Source: Rhodanobacteraceae bacterium (GTDB taxonomy: Bacteria; Acidobacteriota; Terriglobia; Terriglobales; Acidobacteriaceae). From it: a stretch of 37,264 bases of DNA. A program made the translations under genes and the position numbers. The notes below the pieces were generated by a model. That model made no database searches and was not told the DNA's origin. It worked only from the letters and a program-made list of their open reading frames with translations. Positions 16,705 to 27,377 of the stretch are shown here, in pieces. The stretch spans positions 1-37,264 of the forward strand of contig JANXWZ010000038.1 in assembly GCA_025350865.1 (NCBI GenBank), read 5' to 3'. The stretch's first letter is position 1, and each line of letters starts with the position of its first letter.

Positions 16705-17922
16705 ATGGAGAAATCTGCAAACAGCGGCGAACACTGGTTGAATGGGAACCGCCTCAAGGTGTATCCGCGACTATTGGTGGTGCTGTTCGCCGTGATGACT
16801 GGCGTTTGGTTGCTGTCGTTCAAACACATGGTCGACGCCGAGGGGAACCCCTTCGGCAACGATTTCATCACATTCTGGGGAGCGTCGCTGGCCGCGCTGC
16901 AAGGTCACGCTCCAGATGCTTACAATGCCAGCCGCATCTTCGCGTTTGAGCAAGTTGCCGTGCCTGCTTCGACCAAGGTATTCGGCTGGTTCTATCCGCC
17001 GTCGTTCTATGTGTTGGTTCTTCCGCTGGCACACCTGCCGTATGTCGCAGCCTACCTCCTTTACATTTTTTCGACCCTGGGATTCTTTGTTGCGGTACTT
17101 CGGCGAGTTGTCCGGAACTCGATCGCTATGTGGTGTCTCGCGGGATTTTCCGGCGTGTGCATCAACTTCATGGATGGGCAAAACGCGTTTCTGACTGCGG
17201 GGCTCGCGGCGGCGGCGATCCTTTGCCTGAAGCGGCGACCGTATTTCGCGGGAGTGTTGATCGGGTTGCTGGCGATCAAGCCGCACCTTGCGATTCTGTT
17301 CCCGGTCGCGCTGGTTGCGATTGGCGCGTGGCGGAGTATCGTAGCCGCAGCCGTCACGGCATGCGCCTTGATGGCGGCGGGAACAGCAGTGCTGGGGCAA
17401 GCGACCTTCAAGGCCTGGCTGGGTAGCATTGCGACCGCCCAGATGCTGCTGGAACAGGGCGGGCTGCCGTGGCAGAAGATGCCCACGGTGTTTGCCTTGG
17501 TGCGTCTGCTGCATGCGCCGGTGCGGGTCGCATATGGCCTGCATATCGCGGTGGCGATTGCCGCGGCGGTTCTTGTATGGCGCGTTTGGCGGCGCTCGCA
17601 GGACTGGCAGTTGAGGGGTGCAGTTTTGATGGCCGCGACATTCCTGATCAGCCCGTATGTGTTCGACTACGACCTGGTGTGGCTCGCATTTCCGATTGCG
17701 TGGCTTGCGTTGGTTGGGGTACGCGACGGCTGGATGCACGGTGAGCGGGAGTTGCTCACGCTGGCGTGGGTCCTGCCGCTGTTGATGGCACCAATCGCAT
17801 CGACAACTTCGCTACAGGCGGGGCCGGTGGTGTTGATTGCGATGTTGTGGGTAGTGAACCGGAGGATTGCTACGATCGCGGTTGTGACCAGCGCCGACGA
17901 GCTTGAACTTGCCGCAGTCTAA
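16705..17922 (+). CDS. GT87/DUF2029-like polytopic membrane glycosyltransferase
   Basis: A 405-residue integral membrane protein with roughly nine to eleven hydrophobic helices. The first periplasmic loop after helix 1 carries [16 protein letters not shown] with the Asp typical of DUF2029/GT87 enzymes, which transfer sugars (mannose in mycobacteria) from polyprenyl-phosphate donors. Further blocks are [30 protein letters not shown] and [11 protein letters not shown], all usual for this family. A GTG at 16702 directly precedes the ATG and could also be used. It has no operon partner; its TAA shares CTAA with the garD stop. Donor and acceptor are unknown. Confidence 0.82.
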   Translation: MEKSANSGEHWLNGNRLKVYPRLLVVLFAVMTGVWLLSFKHMVDAEGNPFGNDFITFWGASLAALQGHAPDAYNASRIFAFEQVAVPASTKVFGWFYPPSFYVLVLPLAHLPYVAAYLLYIFSTLGFFVAVLRRVVRNSIAMWCLAGFSGVCINFMDGQNAFLTAGLAAAAILCLKRRPYFAGVLIGLLAIKPHLAILFPVALVAIGAWRSIVAAAVTACALMAAGTAVLGQATFKAWLGSIATAQMLLEQGGLPWQKMPTVFALVRLLHAPVRVAYGLHIAVAIAAAVLVWRVWRRSQDWQLRGAVLMAATFLISPYVFDYDLVWLAFPIAWLALVGVRDGWMHGERELLTLAWVLPLLMAPIASTTSLQAGPVVLIAMLWVVNRRIATIAVVTSADELELAAV

Positions 17923-19457
17923 GTCACCGGTGAAGGGTTGAAGAGCGCCAGATCATTGCTCAGCCCCCAATGGTCCGCCCATGTCTCATGGCGTCCGCTG
18001 GCGACATCGAGGATCATCTGGAAGATCTGCATGCCCACCTCTTCGATGGTCGCTTCGCCGGTGGCGATGGTGCCGGCGTTGATATCGATGAGATCCGACC
18101 AGCGGCCCGCGAGTGTCGAGCGCGAGGCGACCTTGATGACCGGAACCATCGAAAGACCGTACGGTGTGCCGCGGCCAGTCGTAAAGACGTGCATGTTCAT
18201 CGCTGCGGCTAGTTGCAACGTCCCGCAGATGAAGTCGCTGGCCGGGGTCGCCGCAAAGATTAGGCCTTTGGTACGTACGCGTTCACCGGGTCCAATCACG
18301 CCCGAGATGGCGGCGGTTCCGGCCTTGGCGACAGATCCCAGTGCTTTTTCGACAATGTTGGTCAGCCCCCCGCGCTTGTTGCCCGGGCTGGTATTGGCGC
18401 TGCGGTCGACGTCTCCGCGGCCCAGGTAGTTGTCGTACCACGCCATCTCGCAGACCAGGTCTCGCGCTACCTGCTCGTTGGTAGCGCGTGCGGTCAGCAG
18501 GTGGATTGCGTCGCGGACCTCGGTGACCTCGGAGAACATGACGGTGGCGCCGGCGCGGACGAGGAGGTCGCTCGCGTAGCCCACAGCGGGGTTGGCGGTG
18601 ACACCGGAGAACGCATCGCTGCCGCCGCATTGCAGTCCAACCACCAGACTTGAGGCGGGACAAGTCACCCGCTTGCGTTTGTCGAGTTCGGCAAGGCGCG
18701 TCTCGGCCAGCTCCATGATGGCGATCACCATGTCTTCGAAGCTGTGGTGTTCCTCATCCTGCAGGCGCACCACGTACGGTGACGCATTCAGAATCGGCAG
18801 CGTATTCGACGGCAGCAGCCGCACCGGCTGGAGCTTCTCGCATCCCAGGCTGACGACCATCGGCGCGCCACCCAGGTTCGGGTTCAGGCTGATGTTGCGC
18901 AGGGTGCGGATCGGAATCTCGCTGCCCGGAGCCTCGATGGCGATGCCGCAGCCGTAGTTGTGCGTCAGCGCGATGACGTCGTCCACGTTGGGATAGCGTG
19001 GGAGGATTTCCCGCTTGATGCGTGTGACTGCGTAATCGACCGTAGCTGCGACGCACTGCACCGTGGTGGTGATGCCAAGGATGTTTTTGGTACCCACCGA
19101 TCCGTCGTCATTGACGAAGCCCTCAAACGTATAGCCCTCCAGCGGAGGCAGCGCGGCAGGGATGGCCGTGGCCAGCGGTAGGTCGTCGAGCGACGGAGCA
19201 GCGGGCATGCTCATGCGCTCTTCGTGGACCCACGAGCCTCTTGCAATGTCGCAATTTGCAAAGCCAATCACCGAGCCGTAGCGCAGAATCGGCGCACCTT
19301 CGGGAATATCTATGAGCGCCACTTTGTGAGCTTCGGGTACGTCCTCCACCAGCGTCAGGCCAGAGTCGAACACCGTACCCGCAGGCAGGCCACCCTCGTT
19401 GACGAGGATGGCCACGTTATCCCGCGGGTCGACCGTGATGTAAAGCGGTTTCAGCAT
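17919..19457 (-). CDS. garD: Galactarate dehydratase
   Basis: Dehydrates D-galactarate (mucate) to 5-dehydro-4-deoxy-D-glucarate, the compound also made by GudD. The 512-residue length matches GarD. An N-terminal SAF-like region (about 1-95, with [11 protein letters not shown]) precedes the large domain, whose [60 protein letters not shown] and TGRGTPYGL blocks are close to E. coli GarD. It is the last gene of the hexarate operon; its ATG shares one base with the stop of the dehydrogenase gene (TGATG). Altronate dehydratase UxaA is a relative, but the pathway context and motifs favour GarD. Confidence 0.93.
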   Translation of the reverse strand: MLKPLYITVDPRDNVAILVNEGGLPAGTVFDSGLTLVEDVPEAHKVALIDIPEGAPILRYGSVIGFANCDIARGSWVHEERMSMPAAPSLDDLPLATAIPAALPPLEGYTFEGFVNDDGSVGTKNILGITTTVQCVAATVDYAVTRIKREILPRYPNVDDVIALTHNYGCGIAIEAPGSEIPIRTLRNISLNPNLGGAPMVVSLGCEKLQPVRLLPSNTLPILNASPYVVRLQDEEHHSFEDMVIAIMELAETRLAELDKRKRVTCPASSLVVGLQCGGSDAFSGVTANPAVGYASDLLVRAGATVMFSEVTEVRDAIHLLTARATNEQVARDLVCEMAWYDNYLGRGDVDRSANTSPGNKRGGLTNIVEKALGSVAKAGTAAISGVIGPGERVRTKGLIFAATPASDFICGTLQLAAAMNMHVFTTGRGTPYGLSMVPVIKVASRSTLAGRWSDLIDINAGTIATGEATIEEVGMQIFQMILDVASGRHETWADHWGLSNDLALFNPSPVT

Positions 19458-21043
19458 CAGGCAAGCTGCAGCTTTCCGTCCATTAGGCGGACAAGGTGGA
19501 GCGGATTGCCGTCCTGGATTGCCTCCGGCAGCAGGGCCGCAGGAAAATCCTGGTAACAGACTGGGCGCAGGAAGCGGTCGATCGCCATGGAGCCGACGGA
19601 GGTGACTCGGCTGTCTGAAGTCGCTGGCGAAGGCCCGCCGTGGACCATCGCGTGGGTCACCTCAACTCCGGTCGGGAAGCCGTTGCAGAGGATGCGGCCA
19701 GCCTTGCGCTCGAGGATCGGGAGCAGCGTTTTCGCGAGCGCGGCGTCGTCATCGGTCAGGTGCAGCGTCGCAGTCAGTTGGCCGTCGATATGTTTCGCGA
19801 TCGCAACAAGTTCATCTACGGTTGCACATTCAATTAGCAGCGACGCCGGCCCGAAGACCTCTTCGAGCAGGTTCGGGTAGCGCAGGAAGTAATGGGCGGA
19901 AGTTGCGAAGAGCATCGGCTGACCGCCGCAAGTACAAGCTGCCGCGGCACTGCCGCTGCCGAGCGCATGGACGCCCTCATCGTTATTCCATCGATCTGTT
20001 CCGTCGCCATACGCCTTCAGGATGCCCGGGTTAAGCATATTGGTGGCAGGCTTGGCCTCGAGAGCGGCGAGAGCCGCGGTGCGGAAGCGATCAAAGTCCG
20101 GACCCGCGATGCCAATGACGATACCGGGCTTGGTGCAGAACTGTCCGGTCCCGAGCGTGACGGAATCGACCAGACCCTGGCCAATCGCTTCTGCGCGCGC
20201 CGACAATGCTGCGGGTAGGAGAAAGACCGGGTTGATGCTGCTCATCTCGGCGTAGACCGGAATCGGAACCTCGCGTGTCGCCGCTAGACCGACCAGGATG
20301 CGTCCTACCCGACGCGAGCCGGTGAAACCGACGGCCATAATAGCCGGATGTTGTACCAGCGCCTGGCCCACAGCATTGTCAGCACCGTCGATCAGCAGCG
20401 AAAAGACTCCTTCCGGCAATCCCGCGTCGGCAACGGCCCTCTGAATCACGCGCCCGACGAGCTCGGACGTACCGGGATGCGAGGGGTGCGACTTGGCGAC
20501 GACCGGGCAGCCCGCCGCGAGAGCTGAAGCTGTGTCTCCACCTGCGACCGAAAAGGCGAGCGGGAAGTTGCTCGCGCCGAAGACCGCGACGGGGCCGACC
20601 GGGATCATCTGGGCGCGCAGGTCGGCGCGTGGCAGGGGCTTGCGTTCGGGCAGCGCCGGGTCAATGGTGGCGGATAGCCAGCGGCCTTCGCGGGCAAGGT
20701 TGGCGAAGAGGCGGAGTTGCCCAGCGGTCCGTCCGCGCTCGCCTTCTACCCGTCCGCGGGGCAGGCCGGCCTCGGCCATCACACGCTCGACCAACTCATC
20801 GCCGAGATCGATGATGCCCTGAGCGATGGCTTCCAGGAAGCGTGCCCGCTTCTCAAGGCTGGTCGCCCGATACGCGTCGAAGGCCGCTTCGGCGAGCGAG
20901 CATGCCGCGTCGACGTCGCCCACGGTGCCGCCGAAGAATTCGGGTTCCATCTCTGCGCAGGTGGCCGGGTTTGTCGCCCGCATGGAGCCTGAAGTACCGC
21001 GTACCGAGGTGGAACCGATCAACATCTCGCCGGAAAGTGGCAT
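19457..21043 (-). CDS. 2,5-dioxovalerate (alpha-ketoglutaric semialdehyde) dehydrogenase
   Basis: A 528-residue NAD(P)-dependent aldehyde dehydrogenase that oxidises 2,5-dioxopentanoate to 2-oxoglutarate, the last step of hexarate breakdown. Catalytic residues: N159 in [11 protein letters not shown]184 in VAKSHP, E266 in YAEMSSINP and C303 in [10 protein letters not shown]. The FCTKPG sequence around the cysteine is typical of the KGSADH branch rather than betaine or lactaldehyde dehydrogenases. The ATG at 21043 has AGAGGAG six bases upstream; the extension to 21148 is unlikely. It sits ten bases after gudD and overlaps garD, which fits co-translation. Confidence 0.92.
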   Translation of the reverse strand: MPLSGEMLIGSTSVRGTSGSMRATNPATCAEMEPEFFGGTVGDVDAACSLAEAAFDAYRATSLEKRARFLEAIAQGIIDLGDELVERVMAEAGLPRGRVEGERGRTAGQLRLFANLAREGRWLSATIDPALPERKPLPRADLRAQMIPVGPVAVFGASNFPLAFSVAGGDTASALAAGCPVVAKSHPSHPGTSELVGRVIQRAVADAGLPEGVFSLLIDGADNAVGQALVQHPAIMAVGFTGSRRVGRILVGLAATREVPIPVYAEMSSINPVFLLPAALSARAEAIGQGLVDSVTLGTGQFCTKPGIVIGIAGPDFDRFRTAALAALEAKPATNMLNPGILKAYGDGTDRWNNDEGVHALGSGSAAAACTCGGQPMLFATSAHYFLRYPNLLEEVFGPASLLIECATVDELVAIAKHIDGQLTATLHLTDDDAALAKTLLPILERKAGRILCNGFPTGVEVTHAMVHGGPSPATSDSRVTSVGSMAIDRFLRPVCYQDFPAALLPEAIQDGNPLHLVRLMDGKLQLA

Positions 21044-21053
21044 GGAAACTCCT

Positions 21054-22376
21054 CTAATCTTGTTGAAGGCAGGGCCTTTTGGGGTTGAACTTCCAGTTCG
21101 GTACAAGGAACTGCATCGCTGCTGCGTCGTCGCGGCCAGCCAGACCAACTCTATTGTAAAGTTCGTGAGCCTGTTCGATGCGCGACATGTCGATCTCGAC
21201 TCCGAGGCCAGGCCGATCGGGCACAGTCAGCTTGCCGTCGACGATCTTCAGCGGATCCCCCGTCAGGCGCTGGCCGTCCTGCCAGATCCAATGGGTGTCG
21301 ATCGCGGTGATGCGACCCGGAGCGGCGGCGGCGACGTGGGTAAACATGGCGAGCGAAATATCGAAGTGGTTGTTCGAGTGCGAACCCCACGTCAGACCCC
21401 ACTCGCGACAGAGCTGCGCAACGCGGACCGAGCCGTGCATGGTCCAGAAGTGCGGGTCGGCCAGTGGTATATCAATCGCGTTCAATTGGATGGCGTGCTT
21501 GAGTTCACGCCAGTCGGTCGCGATCATGTTCGTCGCCGTGGGCAGGTCGGTGGCGCGGCGAAACTCTGCCATGATCTCTCGCCCGGAGAAGCCACGCTCG
21601 GCGCCGCAGGGGTCTTCAGCGTAGGCCAGCACCTTATGTTTGCCGGTGCAGAGCTCGATGGCCTCCTGCAATGACCACGCCCCGTTGGGGTCGAGCGTAA
21701 TCCGGGCGGCAGGGAAGCGTTCGGCCAGCGCCGTCACTGCCTCCATCTCCTGCGCACCGGGCAGGACGCCACCCTTCAGCTTGAAGTCGTGGAAGCCGTA
21801 CCGGGCCTGCGCGGCTTCGGCAAGGCGAACGACGCCATCCACGCTGAGAGCTTCGTCATGACGCAAACGGAGCCAGTCGTCCGCCGCTTCGGGTTCGCTG
21901 CGGTAGGGCAGGTTCGTTTTGTTGCGGTCGCCGACATAGAAGAGGTAGCCGAGGACGTCGACCTGGGCCCGCTGCTGTCCTTCGCCAAGAAGAGCCGCAA
22001 CCGGCAGGTACAAAAACTGGCCCAGAAGATCGAGCAGCGCGGCTTCGATTGCGGTGAGAACGTGAACGGTCGTGCGGAGGTCGAAAGTCTGGATGCCACG
22101 GGCTTCGGTGTCCGGAAACCGGCGGCGAACGGCGTTCAGGATGGCGTTATAGTCGCCGATCGGTCGTCCGATGACAAGCGATTGCGACTGTTCCAGGGCC
22201 AACCGGATCTTCTCGCCACCGGGCACTTCTCCAGCTCCCGTCCGTCCCGCGTTGTCCGTCAACAGCACCAGGTTGCGCGTAAAGAACGGAGCGTGCGCGC
22301 CGCTCAGGTTCAGCAGCATGCCATCATGTCCCGCGACCGGAATCACACGCATCGATGTGACAGTGGGTGACGACAT
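21054..22376 (-). CDS. gudD: D-glucarate dehydratase
   Basis: Enolase-superfamily enzyme that dehydrates D-glucarate to 5-dehydro-4-deoxy-D-glucarate. The 440 residues include the N-terminal capping domain and the barrel, with catalytic residues offset by six from E. coli GudD: K201 in FKLKGG, D229 in LDPNGAW, E254 in AEDPCG, N283 in ATNMIATD and H333 in GSHSNNHFD. The C-terminus [14 protein letters not shown] is also GudD-like. Its ATG overlaps the gudP TAA by one base (TAATG). It probably also accepts idarate, as in relatives. Confidence 0.95.
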   Translation of the reverse strand: MSSPTVTSMRVIPVAGHDGMLLNLSGAHAPFFTRNLVLLTDNAGRTGAGEVPGGEKIRLALEQSQSLVIGRPIGDYNAILNAVRRRFPDTEARGIQTFDLRTTVHVLTAIEAALLDLLGQFLYLPVAALLGEGQQRAQVDVLGYLFYVGDRNKTNLPYRSEPEAADDWLRLRHDEALSVDGVVRLAEAAQARYGFHDFKLKGGVLPGAQEMEAVTALAERFPAARITLDPNGAWSLQEAIELCTGKHKVLAYAEDPCGAERGFSGREIMAEFRRATDLPTATNMIATDWRELKHAIQLNAIDIPLADPHFWTMHGSVRVAQLCREWGLTWGSHSNNHFDISLAMFTHVAAAAPGRITAIDTHWIWQDGQRLTGDPLKIVDGKLTVPDRPGLGVEIDMSRIEQAHELYNRVGLAGRDDAAAMQFLVPNWKFNPKRPCLQQD

Positions 22377-23704
22377 TACGCGATCCCCGTCGGAGCCAGT
22401 TCCAGACGCTTGATCCTACCGACAATCACGAGGTAGCTGAAGATCGCCACCAAGGCTGAAGCACCGACAAAGATCAGCGGCTCGTTGAACGAACCAGTCC
22501 GCTTGTACAGATACCCGATGACAATCGGTGTGGTGATACTGGACATGTTGCCGAAGAGGTTGAAGAGGCCGCCATTCACGCCGATCAGCTCGCGCGGCGA
22601 GGTATCTGCGATCACAGTCCAGCCCAGCGCGCCGAAGCCCTTACCGAAGAAGGCAAGCGACATAAAGACCATCACCACCGTCTGAGTGTTGGTGTAATTG
22701 CACGCAATCATCGTGACGGAAAGCAGCATCCCCGCGATGATCGGCGCCTTCCGCGCCACAGTCAGCGAGTACCCCCGCCGCAGCAGGCCGTCCGAACACA
22801 GACCACCCAGCACGCCTCCCACCGAACCGCACAACGCCGGGATCGCAGCAGCGAAGCCGCTCTTGATGATCGATAGATGGCGCGCCTGGACGAGGTAAAT
22901 CGGGAACCACGTGATGAAAAAATAAGTCAGCGTGTTGATGCAAAACTGTGCGATGTAAATTCCAACCAGCATGCGTTGGCCCAGCAGCTGGCTCACCGCC
23001 GACCACGTCAACTTACGGCTCGATGTCGCAGCACTGTCGAGGTTCACGAGACCGCCACCTTGTTCAATCGTCTCGACCTCGGTCGCCGAAATCATCGGGT
23101 GTTCGCGGACATTGAAGACCAGCCGATTCCACGCAACGACCAGCAGGAGCCCCACAATCGCCATAAACCAAAAGCAGCTCTGCCAGCCATAGGTCTGCGT
23201 GAGCCAGCCAAAGATCGGCGCAAACGCAACCAGCGCGAAATACTGCGAAGCATTGAAGATCGCGGAGGCGACGCCGCGCTCAGCAGTAGGGAACCAGGCG
23301 GCAACCACCCGGCCATTGCCGGGAAAGATAGGCGACTGTGCGAGGCCCGAGAACAGCCTCATCACAAACACGCCGACGTAGATGAACGCAAAGGGAAGGT
23401 AGCCAGCCAGGCCCGTGAGGACTGCACCGAGAGTCATCAGTGCGATTGCGATCCCGTAAACTCGCTTCGATCCGAAGCGGTCCAGCAGACCGCCGGACGG
23501 CAGCTGGCCCAGCACATAAGCCCACCCGAACCCCGATGACAGGATGCCGAACTTAGCCGGGTCGAGCGAGAGCAGTTTCTGCATCGTCGTTCCCGCCACC
23601 GACAGTACCGCCCGGTCGCCGTAGCTGAAGCAGCTGGCTGCAAACAGCATCGCGACGATCAGGTAGCGGACGTGTGTGGTCTTGCTGGTGTTCGTCACGA
23701 TCAC
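22376..23704 (-). CDS. gudP: MFS hexarate (glucarate/galactarate) transporter
   Basis: A 442-residue twelve-helix major facilitator of the anion:cation symporter family, expected to bring D-glucarate and galactarate in with protons. Visible family features are [13 protein letters not shown] in helix 1, the loop [12 protein letters not shown] (the MFS motif between helices 2 and 3), and [20 protein letters not shown] start at 23704 overlaps the TGA of kdgD (GTGA); an alternative GTG lies two codons on. The substrate is inferred from its place between kdgD and gudD and from similarity to GudP/GarP. Confidence 0.9.
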   Translation of the reverse strand: MIVTNTSKTTHVRYLIVAMLFAASCFSYGDRAVLSVAGTTMQKLLSLDPAKFGILSSGFGWAYVLGQLPSGGLLDRFGSKRVYGIAIALMTLGAVLTGLAGYLPFAFIYVGVFVMRLFSGLAQSPIFPGNGRVVAAWFPTAERGVASAIFNASQYFALVAFAPIFGWLTQTYGWQSCFWFMAIVGLLLVVAWNRLVFNVREHPMISATEVETIEQGGGLVNLDSAATSSRKLTWSAVSQLLGQRMLVGIYIAQFCINTLTYFFITWFPIYLVQARHLSIIKSGFAAAIPALCGSVGGVLGGLCSDGLLRRGYSLTVARKAPIIAGMLLSVTMIACNYTNTQTVVMVFMSLAFFGKGFGALGWTVIADTSPRELIGVNGGLFNLFGNMSSITTPIVIGYLYKRTGSFNEPLIFVGASALVAIFSYLVIVGRIKRLELAPTGIA

Positions 23705-24615
23705 GAACGTCCCGCAATCAGTTTCGTCAGAGCTTCCATCTCGCTCGCGTCCATATCCGTCAACGGTGTGCGCACCGGCCCTGCATCACGTCCCACGACT
23801 TTCATGCCTGCCTTGACGATCGACACCGCGTAGCCCTTTTTCCGGTTGCGAATGTCGATATACGGAAGCACAAACTCACGCAGCTGCTTGAAGACCTCGG
23901 CGTGATCGCGGCGGCGGACCGCGGCGTAGAACTCCATCGCCCACTGCGGCATGAAGTTGAAGATGGCCGACGAGTATGTCGTTACGCCCATCTCCAGATA
24001 AGGCAGGGCAAACGTCTCGGCAGTAGGCAGCCCGCCGACATAGGTGAGACGGTCTCCCATGCGCGCGTAGATGCGGGTCATCAACTCAATATCGCCGACT
24101 CCATCCTTGAAGCCGACCAGGTTGGGACATTTGTCGCACAACTTTTCGAGCGTGTTCTCGTTCAGCACGGCATTGTCGCGGTTATAAACGATGACGCCGA
24201 TCTTCGTAGCCGCGCACACTGCTTCAATATGCGCCGCCAGCCCAGATTGTTCGGAGTTGAGTAAATATGGTGGCAATAAAAGTATGCCATCGGCTCCGTT
24301 GGCCTCGGCCGCGATGGCGAACTTCTTCGCGATGGCCGTTCCATAGCCGCATCCAGCGACGACCGGAACGCGGGAGGCGGTCTGCTCCACAGCGGCTTTC
24401 ACCACCGCCTCAAACTCGGCCAGCGTCAGCGAGAAGAACTCGCCCGTACCGCCCGCAGCGAACAACCCGGCGGGCTTGTGCTGCAGAAGCCATTCGATGT
24501 GGTCACGGTAGGGTGATTCGTCGAATTCAAAGTCATCCTTGAAATGGGTGACGGGGAAAGAAAGCAGACCCGATCCGATTTGCGTTGCAAAATCTCCCGG
24601 CGACATCCGGCTCAT
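23701..24615 (-). CDS. kdgD: 5-dehydro-4-deoxyglucarate dehydratase (decarboxylating)
   Basis: DapA-superfamily lyase that dehydrates and decarboxylates 5-dehydro-4-deoxy-D-glucarate to 2,5-dioxopentanoate and CO2. The Schiff-base lysine is K170 in VGFKDGVG and the catalytic Tyr is Y144 in VIVYNRDN. The block [12 protein letters not shown] is the family phosphate/carboxylate-binding loop. The 304-residue length is normal. A good AAGGAAA lies upstream of the ATG at 24615; a second ATG three codons on is possible. It is the first gene of the operon. E. coli instead uses the GarL aldolase route, so this operon uses the decarboxylating route seen in Pseudomonas, Acinetobacter and Bacillus. Confidence 0.94.
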   Translation of the reverse strand: MSRMSPGDFATQIGSGLLSFPVTHFKDDFEFDESPYRDHIEWLLQHKPAGLFAAGGTGEFFSLTLAEFEAVVKAAVEQTASRVPVVAGCGYGTAIAKKFAIAAEANGADGILLLPPYLLNSEQSGLAAHIEAVCAATKIGVIVYNRDNAVLNENTLEKLCDKCPNLVGFKDGVGDIELMTRIYARMGDRLTYVGGLPTAETFALPYLEMGVTTYSSAIFNFMPQWAMEFYAAVRRRDHAEVFKQLREFVLPYIDIRNRKKGYAVSIVKAGMKVVGRDAGPVRTPLTDMDASEMEALTKLIAGRS

Positions 24616-24632
24616 GGGTTTCCTTTTTTAGC

Positions 24633-24681
24633 GACTAGAAAGTGCCCAGTCAGACTAGCGGTTTGGTCGGTGGCATGACAA
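24633..24681 (-). promoter_or_regulatory. Candidate promoter and direct repeats ahead of the hexarate operon
   Basis: Minus strand: TTGTCA (24681-24676) would be a fair -35; 17 bases on lies CTAGTC (24658-24653), a weak -10. The same CTAGTC recurs at 24638-24633, exactly 20 bases (two helical turns) downstream. This could be an operator overlapping the start site, but the repeats are only six bases and may be chance. Confidence 0.25.
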
Positions 24682-24754
24682 GCGCGGCGGCCCCGGCTCA
24701 TCTCGAAAAGGGCTTGCGGACGGATTTCGTTCTTGTTGAAGTATCACAGTAAAT

Positions 24755-25147
24755 TTGTTGAGTCGAAGATCAAAGAATGCCAGACCCTGCAATTTGAGTT
24801 CTATTGCTGATACGCCTGTGCATGACCGCTGGGTCATGGAAGACTGCCTTGTTCGCTCCCCCGATCTCCGGGGCGGTACTTCGATCAGCGATCATTCCTG
24901 GCAGCACGGGCCCGTGGTTTTGCAGATCACCAGTCCAACTACCGCGATCGTAACCATCTCCGTCTCGCCCACGGCACCGGTCGACGGCAACACCGTCGTC
25001 ATGATTACCGGCACCGAGATTGAGAGCGGCGCGGGCTTCAGTCACCATCTACGATTTAAGGTGAACATCGTCAACTGATACCTGTACGACTTCGCTGGCA
25101 ACTACCTCAATACGAGTTCTTCCGTCTCCACCTTCACGACCCAGTAG
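24755..25147 (+). pseudogene. Decayed gene fragment with in-frame stop
   Basis: A frame of 107 codons (24755-25078) has protein-like composition from about 24836 on (HGPVVLQITSP, IVTISVSPTAPVDGNTVV, beta-rich). It ends at TGA 25076-25078, then continues in the same frame for 22 protein-like codons (YLYDFAGNYLNTSSS) to TAG 25145-25147, which lies right before a strong terminator stem. The upstream part looks disordered and lacks a ribosome binding site. This suggests the 3' end of a former gene, broken by a nonsense change and truncated at its 5' side. The family was not recognised. Confidence 0.45.
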
Positions 25148-25164
25148 CTCCCCGAAAGCTGCAT

Positions 25165-25205
25165 GCACAAAGGGTCGTCCCACCTTCAGGGACGACCCTT
25201 TGTGC
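25165..25205. terminator. Perfect 17-bp terminator-type hairpin
   Basis: Arms 25165-25181 and 25189-25205 pair perfectly over 17 bp (GCACAAAGGGTCGTCCC with its complement) around a seven-base loop. It lies 17 bases beyond the DUF1223 stop on the minus strand and 17 bases beyond the stop of the decayed gene on the plus strand. The T-rich part is inside the stem, so it probably works in both directions between convergent transcripts. Confidence 0.7.
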
Positions 25206-25222
25206 TGTTGTTGCTTCATGAA

Positions 25223-26038
25223 TCAGTGCGTCTGGTGGCTCACCGAAGCAGTGTCCGGCACCGCCACGGTGTCCGCTCCAAGTACTCGGCCCGTCCCCCG
25301 TGCCTGCGCAAACACGATCAGGTGGTGGCCCCCGCCGTTGTGGAACGATGCGGGTATCGGGAGCTGGATTGTCTGCTCCCCGGTTCCCTGGAGTTTCGCA
25401 ACCCGCGCAATCGACCGCGCAACGGAAACGTGAGCCAGGTTGCGTCCCGAGTTCTCGCCCCGCAGCACACTCGATTGATCGGCGTCATCCGCAAGTACAG
25501 CCATAATGTCCGCTCCGGCCAGTGATTTGTCGCCGCTGGCCGAGAATCGCACCGTCAATGAATTACCGTTGGTTCCGGCTTCGAGAATCCGGACCGCAAC
25601 CGGCTCCGGCTGATCCCGTTCCTTGCGGATGGCTTGTTCAAGCAGGCCCTTGTCGCTGCCCACGAACTGTTCCCGGCCATTGACCACCATCTGCGGCGTA
25701 TAAACGCTATCCAGCCCAAAGCTCGTGCTGTAAGCGTTTTGCCGTCCCGTATACGTGGGCGACGAGAAGGGGTCAGCCCAGCCCAGCGCGTTCCAATACG
25801 TCACATGCTCGCTGATCCCAACGATCAACTGCCCCGCAGGGGTCTTCATGCCGTGGACCTGGCGAAGTAAGGCGTCGGCTGGCGGGCAGCTTGAGCAGCC
25901 CTCCGAAGTGAACAGCTCCACCAATACAACCTTCTGCGCGTTCCCGCGACTGGGCGCCGCAACAACATCCTGCGCCGCAACGCTGACTCCTGCTGACATC
26001 ATTGCCATCATGATTGAGCTTGCAATTGGACCCGTCAT
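25223..26038 (-). CDS. Secreted DUF1223 thioredoxin-like protein
   Basis: A 271-residue exported protein of the DUF1223 family with a thioredoxin-like core. The motif ELFTSEGCSSCPPAD has a CxxC at the expected active-site position; later blocks SEHVTYWNALGWADPFSSP and YTPQMVVNGREQFVGSD are the family signature. The ATG at 26038 is preferred over the one at 26053 because GGAGGAA sits between them at a good distance. The signal peptide ends near SVAAQ. It is divergent from a secreted peroxiredoxin-like gene with a 142-base gap, suggesting joint redox regulation. The exact activity is unknown. Confidence 0.88.
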   Translation of the reverse strand: MTGPIASSIMMAMMSAGVSVAAQDVVAAPSRGNAQKVVLVELFTSEGCSSCPPADALLRQVHGMKTPAGQLIVGISEHVTYWNALGWADPFSSPTYTGRQNAYSTSFGLDSVYTPQMVVNGREQFVGSDKGLLEQAIRKERDQPEPVAVRILEAGTNGNSLTVRFSASGDKSLAGADIMAVLADDADQSSVLRGENSGRNLAHVSVARSIARVAKLQGTGEQTIQLPIPASFHNGGGHHLIVFAQARGTGRVLGADTVAVPDTASVSHQTH

Positions 26039-26180
26039 GCCTGTTTCCTCCATACAACTGCAAGATCAGATTAGAATCAACGGCTTGGGTTACAGACTAT
26101 TCCGGTGCCGAGCCCCGCGAATATTACCTGTATCCTTTTGCCTCGCCTGCGATCAAATTTTCACGACCAAGGAGAATGTC

Positions 26181-26747
26181 ATGTTCCGAGCCCTTCTGTG
26201 TGCAGCCACGTTGCTCACCGCGAGCCTGTCAATCACCGCCCAGACACCGGGCCAGACGCCCGAAGTGGGCCAGAAGGCTCCCGGATTCACGCTCGCGACG
26301 CCAGATGGCAAGCCGGAGTCGCTGGCAAGCATGACAGCCAAGGGGCCTGTTGCGCTGGTGGTCCTGCGCGGATATCCCGGATATCAGTGCCCATTCTGCG
26401 TCAAGCAGGTTCACGAATTCATCGAAAACGCCGACAAGTTCGCCGCGCTCGGAGCCCAGGTCCTGTTCGTCTATCCCGGTCCCCCGGCTGATCTCGATCA
26501 GCACGCCAAAGATGCCCTTGCAAAGCAGAATCCGCTGCCCGCAGGCTTCCACATGGTCACCGACCCCGACTACAAGTTCACCAATCAATATGGCCTGCGC
26601 TGGGATGCTCCACATGAGACCGCCTATCCAACCACCTTCCTCATCGACCGCCACGACGTAGTCTTCTTCCGTAAGATGAGCAAGGAGCACGGCAACCGGA
26701 CAACGGCTGCCGAACTCCTCGCCGAACTCGCCGCTTCCAAACGCTAA
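26181..26747 (+). CDS. Secreted AhpC/TSA-family peroxiredoxin-like protein
   Basis: A 188-residue protein with a signal peptide (about 1-20, LTASLSITAQ) and a redoxin domain. The domain opens VGQKAPGFTLATPDGKPESL and has the cysteine site RGYPGYQCPFCVKQ. A CxxC here replaces the strict peroxiredoxin PxxxTxxC motif, which is typical of the redoxin subgroup often labelled peroxiredoxin-like; the activity may be thiol reductase rather than peroxidase. The start has AAGGAGA upstream. The stop lies six bases before the ECF sigma gene, so it leads that operon and may be one of its targets. Confidence 0.87.
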   Translation: MFRALLCAATLLTASLSITAQTPGQTPEVGQKAPGFTLATPDGKPESLASMTAKGPVALVVLRGYPGYQCPFCVKQVHEFIENADKFAALGAQVLFVYPGPPADLDQHAKDALAKQNPLPAGFHMVTDPDYKFTNQYGLRWDAPHETAYPTTFLIDRHDVVFFRKMSKEHGNRTTAAELLAELAASKR

Positions 26748-26753
26748 GGACGA

Positions 26754-27377
26754 ATGCACGCAAGCACTGAGCCGCGAGACGAACAACAGATGATCGCCCG
26801 GATCGTTGCCGGTGAACCACATCTATTTCACGACCTCATTCGCCCCTACGAGCGCAGGGTCTACGCGATGGCCCTCTCGTTCCTGCACAACGAAGCCGAC
26901 GCCGAGGACGCCGCGCAGGACGCCTTCCTCAAAGCCTTCCGCAACCTCGCGGGTTTTCGCGGCGAGTCGCAATTCGGAACGTGGCTTATCAGCATCACTT
27001 TGAACGAGGCTCGCAGCCGTCTTCGCCGGACCAAAGCCGCGCCGATGACTTCGCTCGATTTGGACCCTGATGAACCCGGCGCAGTATCGCCCGCTCTACT
27101 TCGCGATTGGCGCGAAATCCCTTCCCAGGCGTTGGAACGACAGGAGGTGCGAGTCCTGCTGCAGGAAGCAATCGCCGCCCTCCCGGAGAACTACCGCACC
27201 GTCTTTCTGCTCCGCGACGTCGACGAGCTAGGCACCAATGAAGCCGCCGCGGTACTCAACATCACCGTCGCATCACTCAAGGTAAGGCTGCACCGCGCAA
27301 GGATGATGCTCCAGAAGAGTCTCGCGCCCAGTCTCAAGCATTTGAATCCAACGAGGAGGTGGTTCCAGTGGTTATAG
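26754..27377 (+). CDS. ECF RNA polymerase sigma factor
   Basis: A 207-residue extracytoplasmic-function sigma factor. Region 2 spans about residues 25-95 with YERRVYAMALSFL, EADAEDAAQDAFLKAF and the FRGESQFGTWLISIT segment; region 4 spans about 135-190 with ALPENYRTVFLLRDVDEL and the helix-turn-helix around ASLKVRLHRAR. A linker of about 40 residues lies between. It follows the redoxin gene by six bases and overlaps the anti-sigma gene by ten, the usual sigma/anti-sigma coupling. Its trigger is probably oxidative or envelope thiol stress, judging from neighbours. Confidence 0.95.
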   Translation: MHASTEPRDEQQMIARIVAGEPHLFHDLIRPYERRVYAMALSFLHNEADAEDAAQDAFLKAFRNLAGFRGESQFGTWLISITLNEARSRLRRTKAAPMTSLDLDPDEPGAVSPALLRDWREIPSQALERQEVRVLLQEAIAALPENYRTVFLLRDVDELGTNEAAAVLNITVASLKVRLHRARMMLQKSLAPSLKHLNPTRRWFQWL

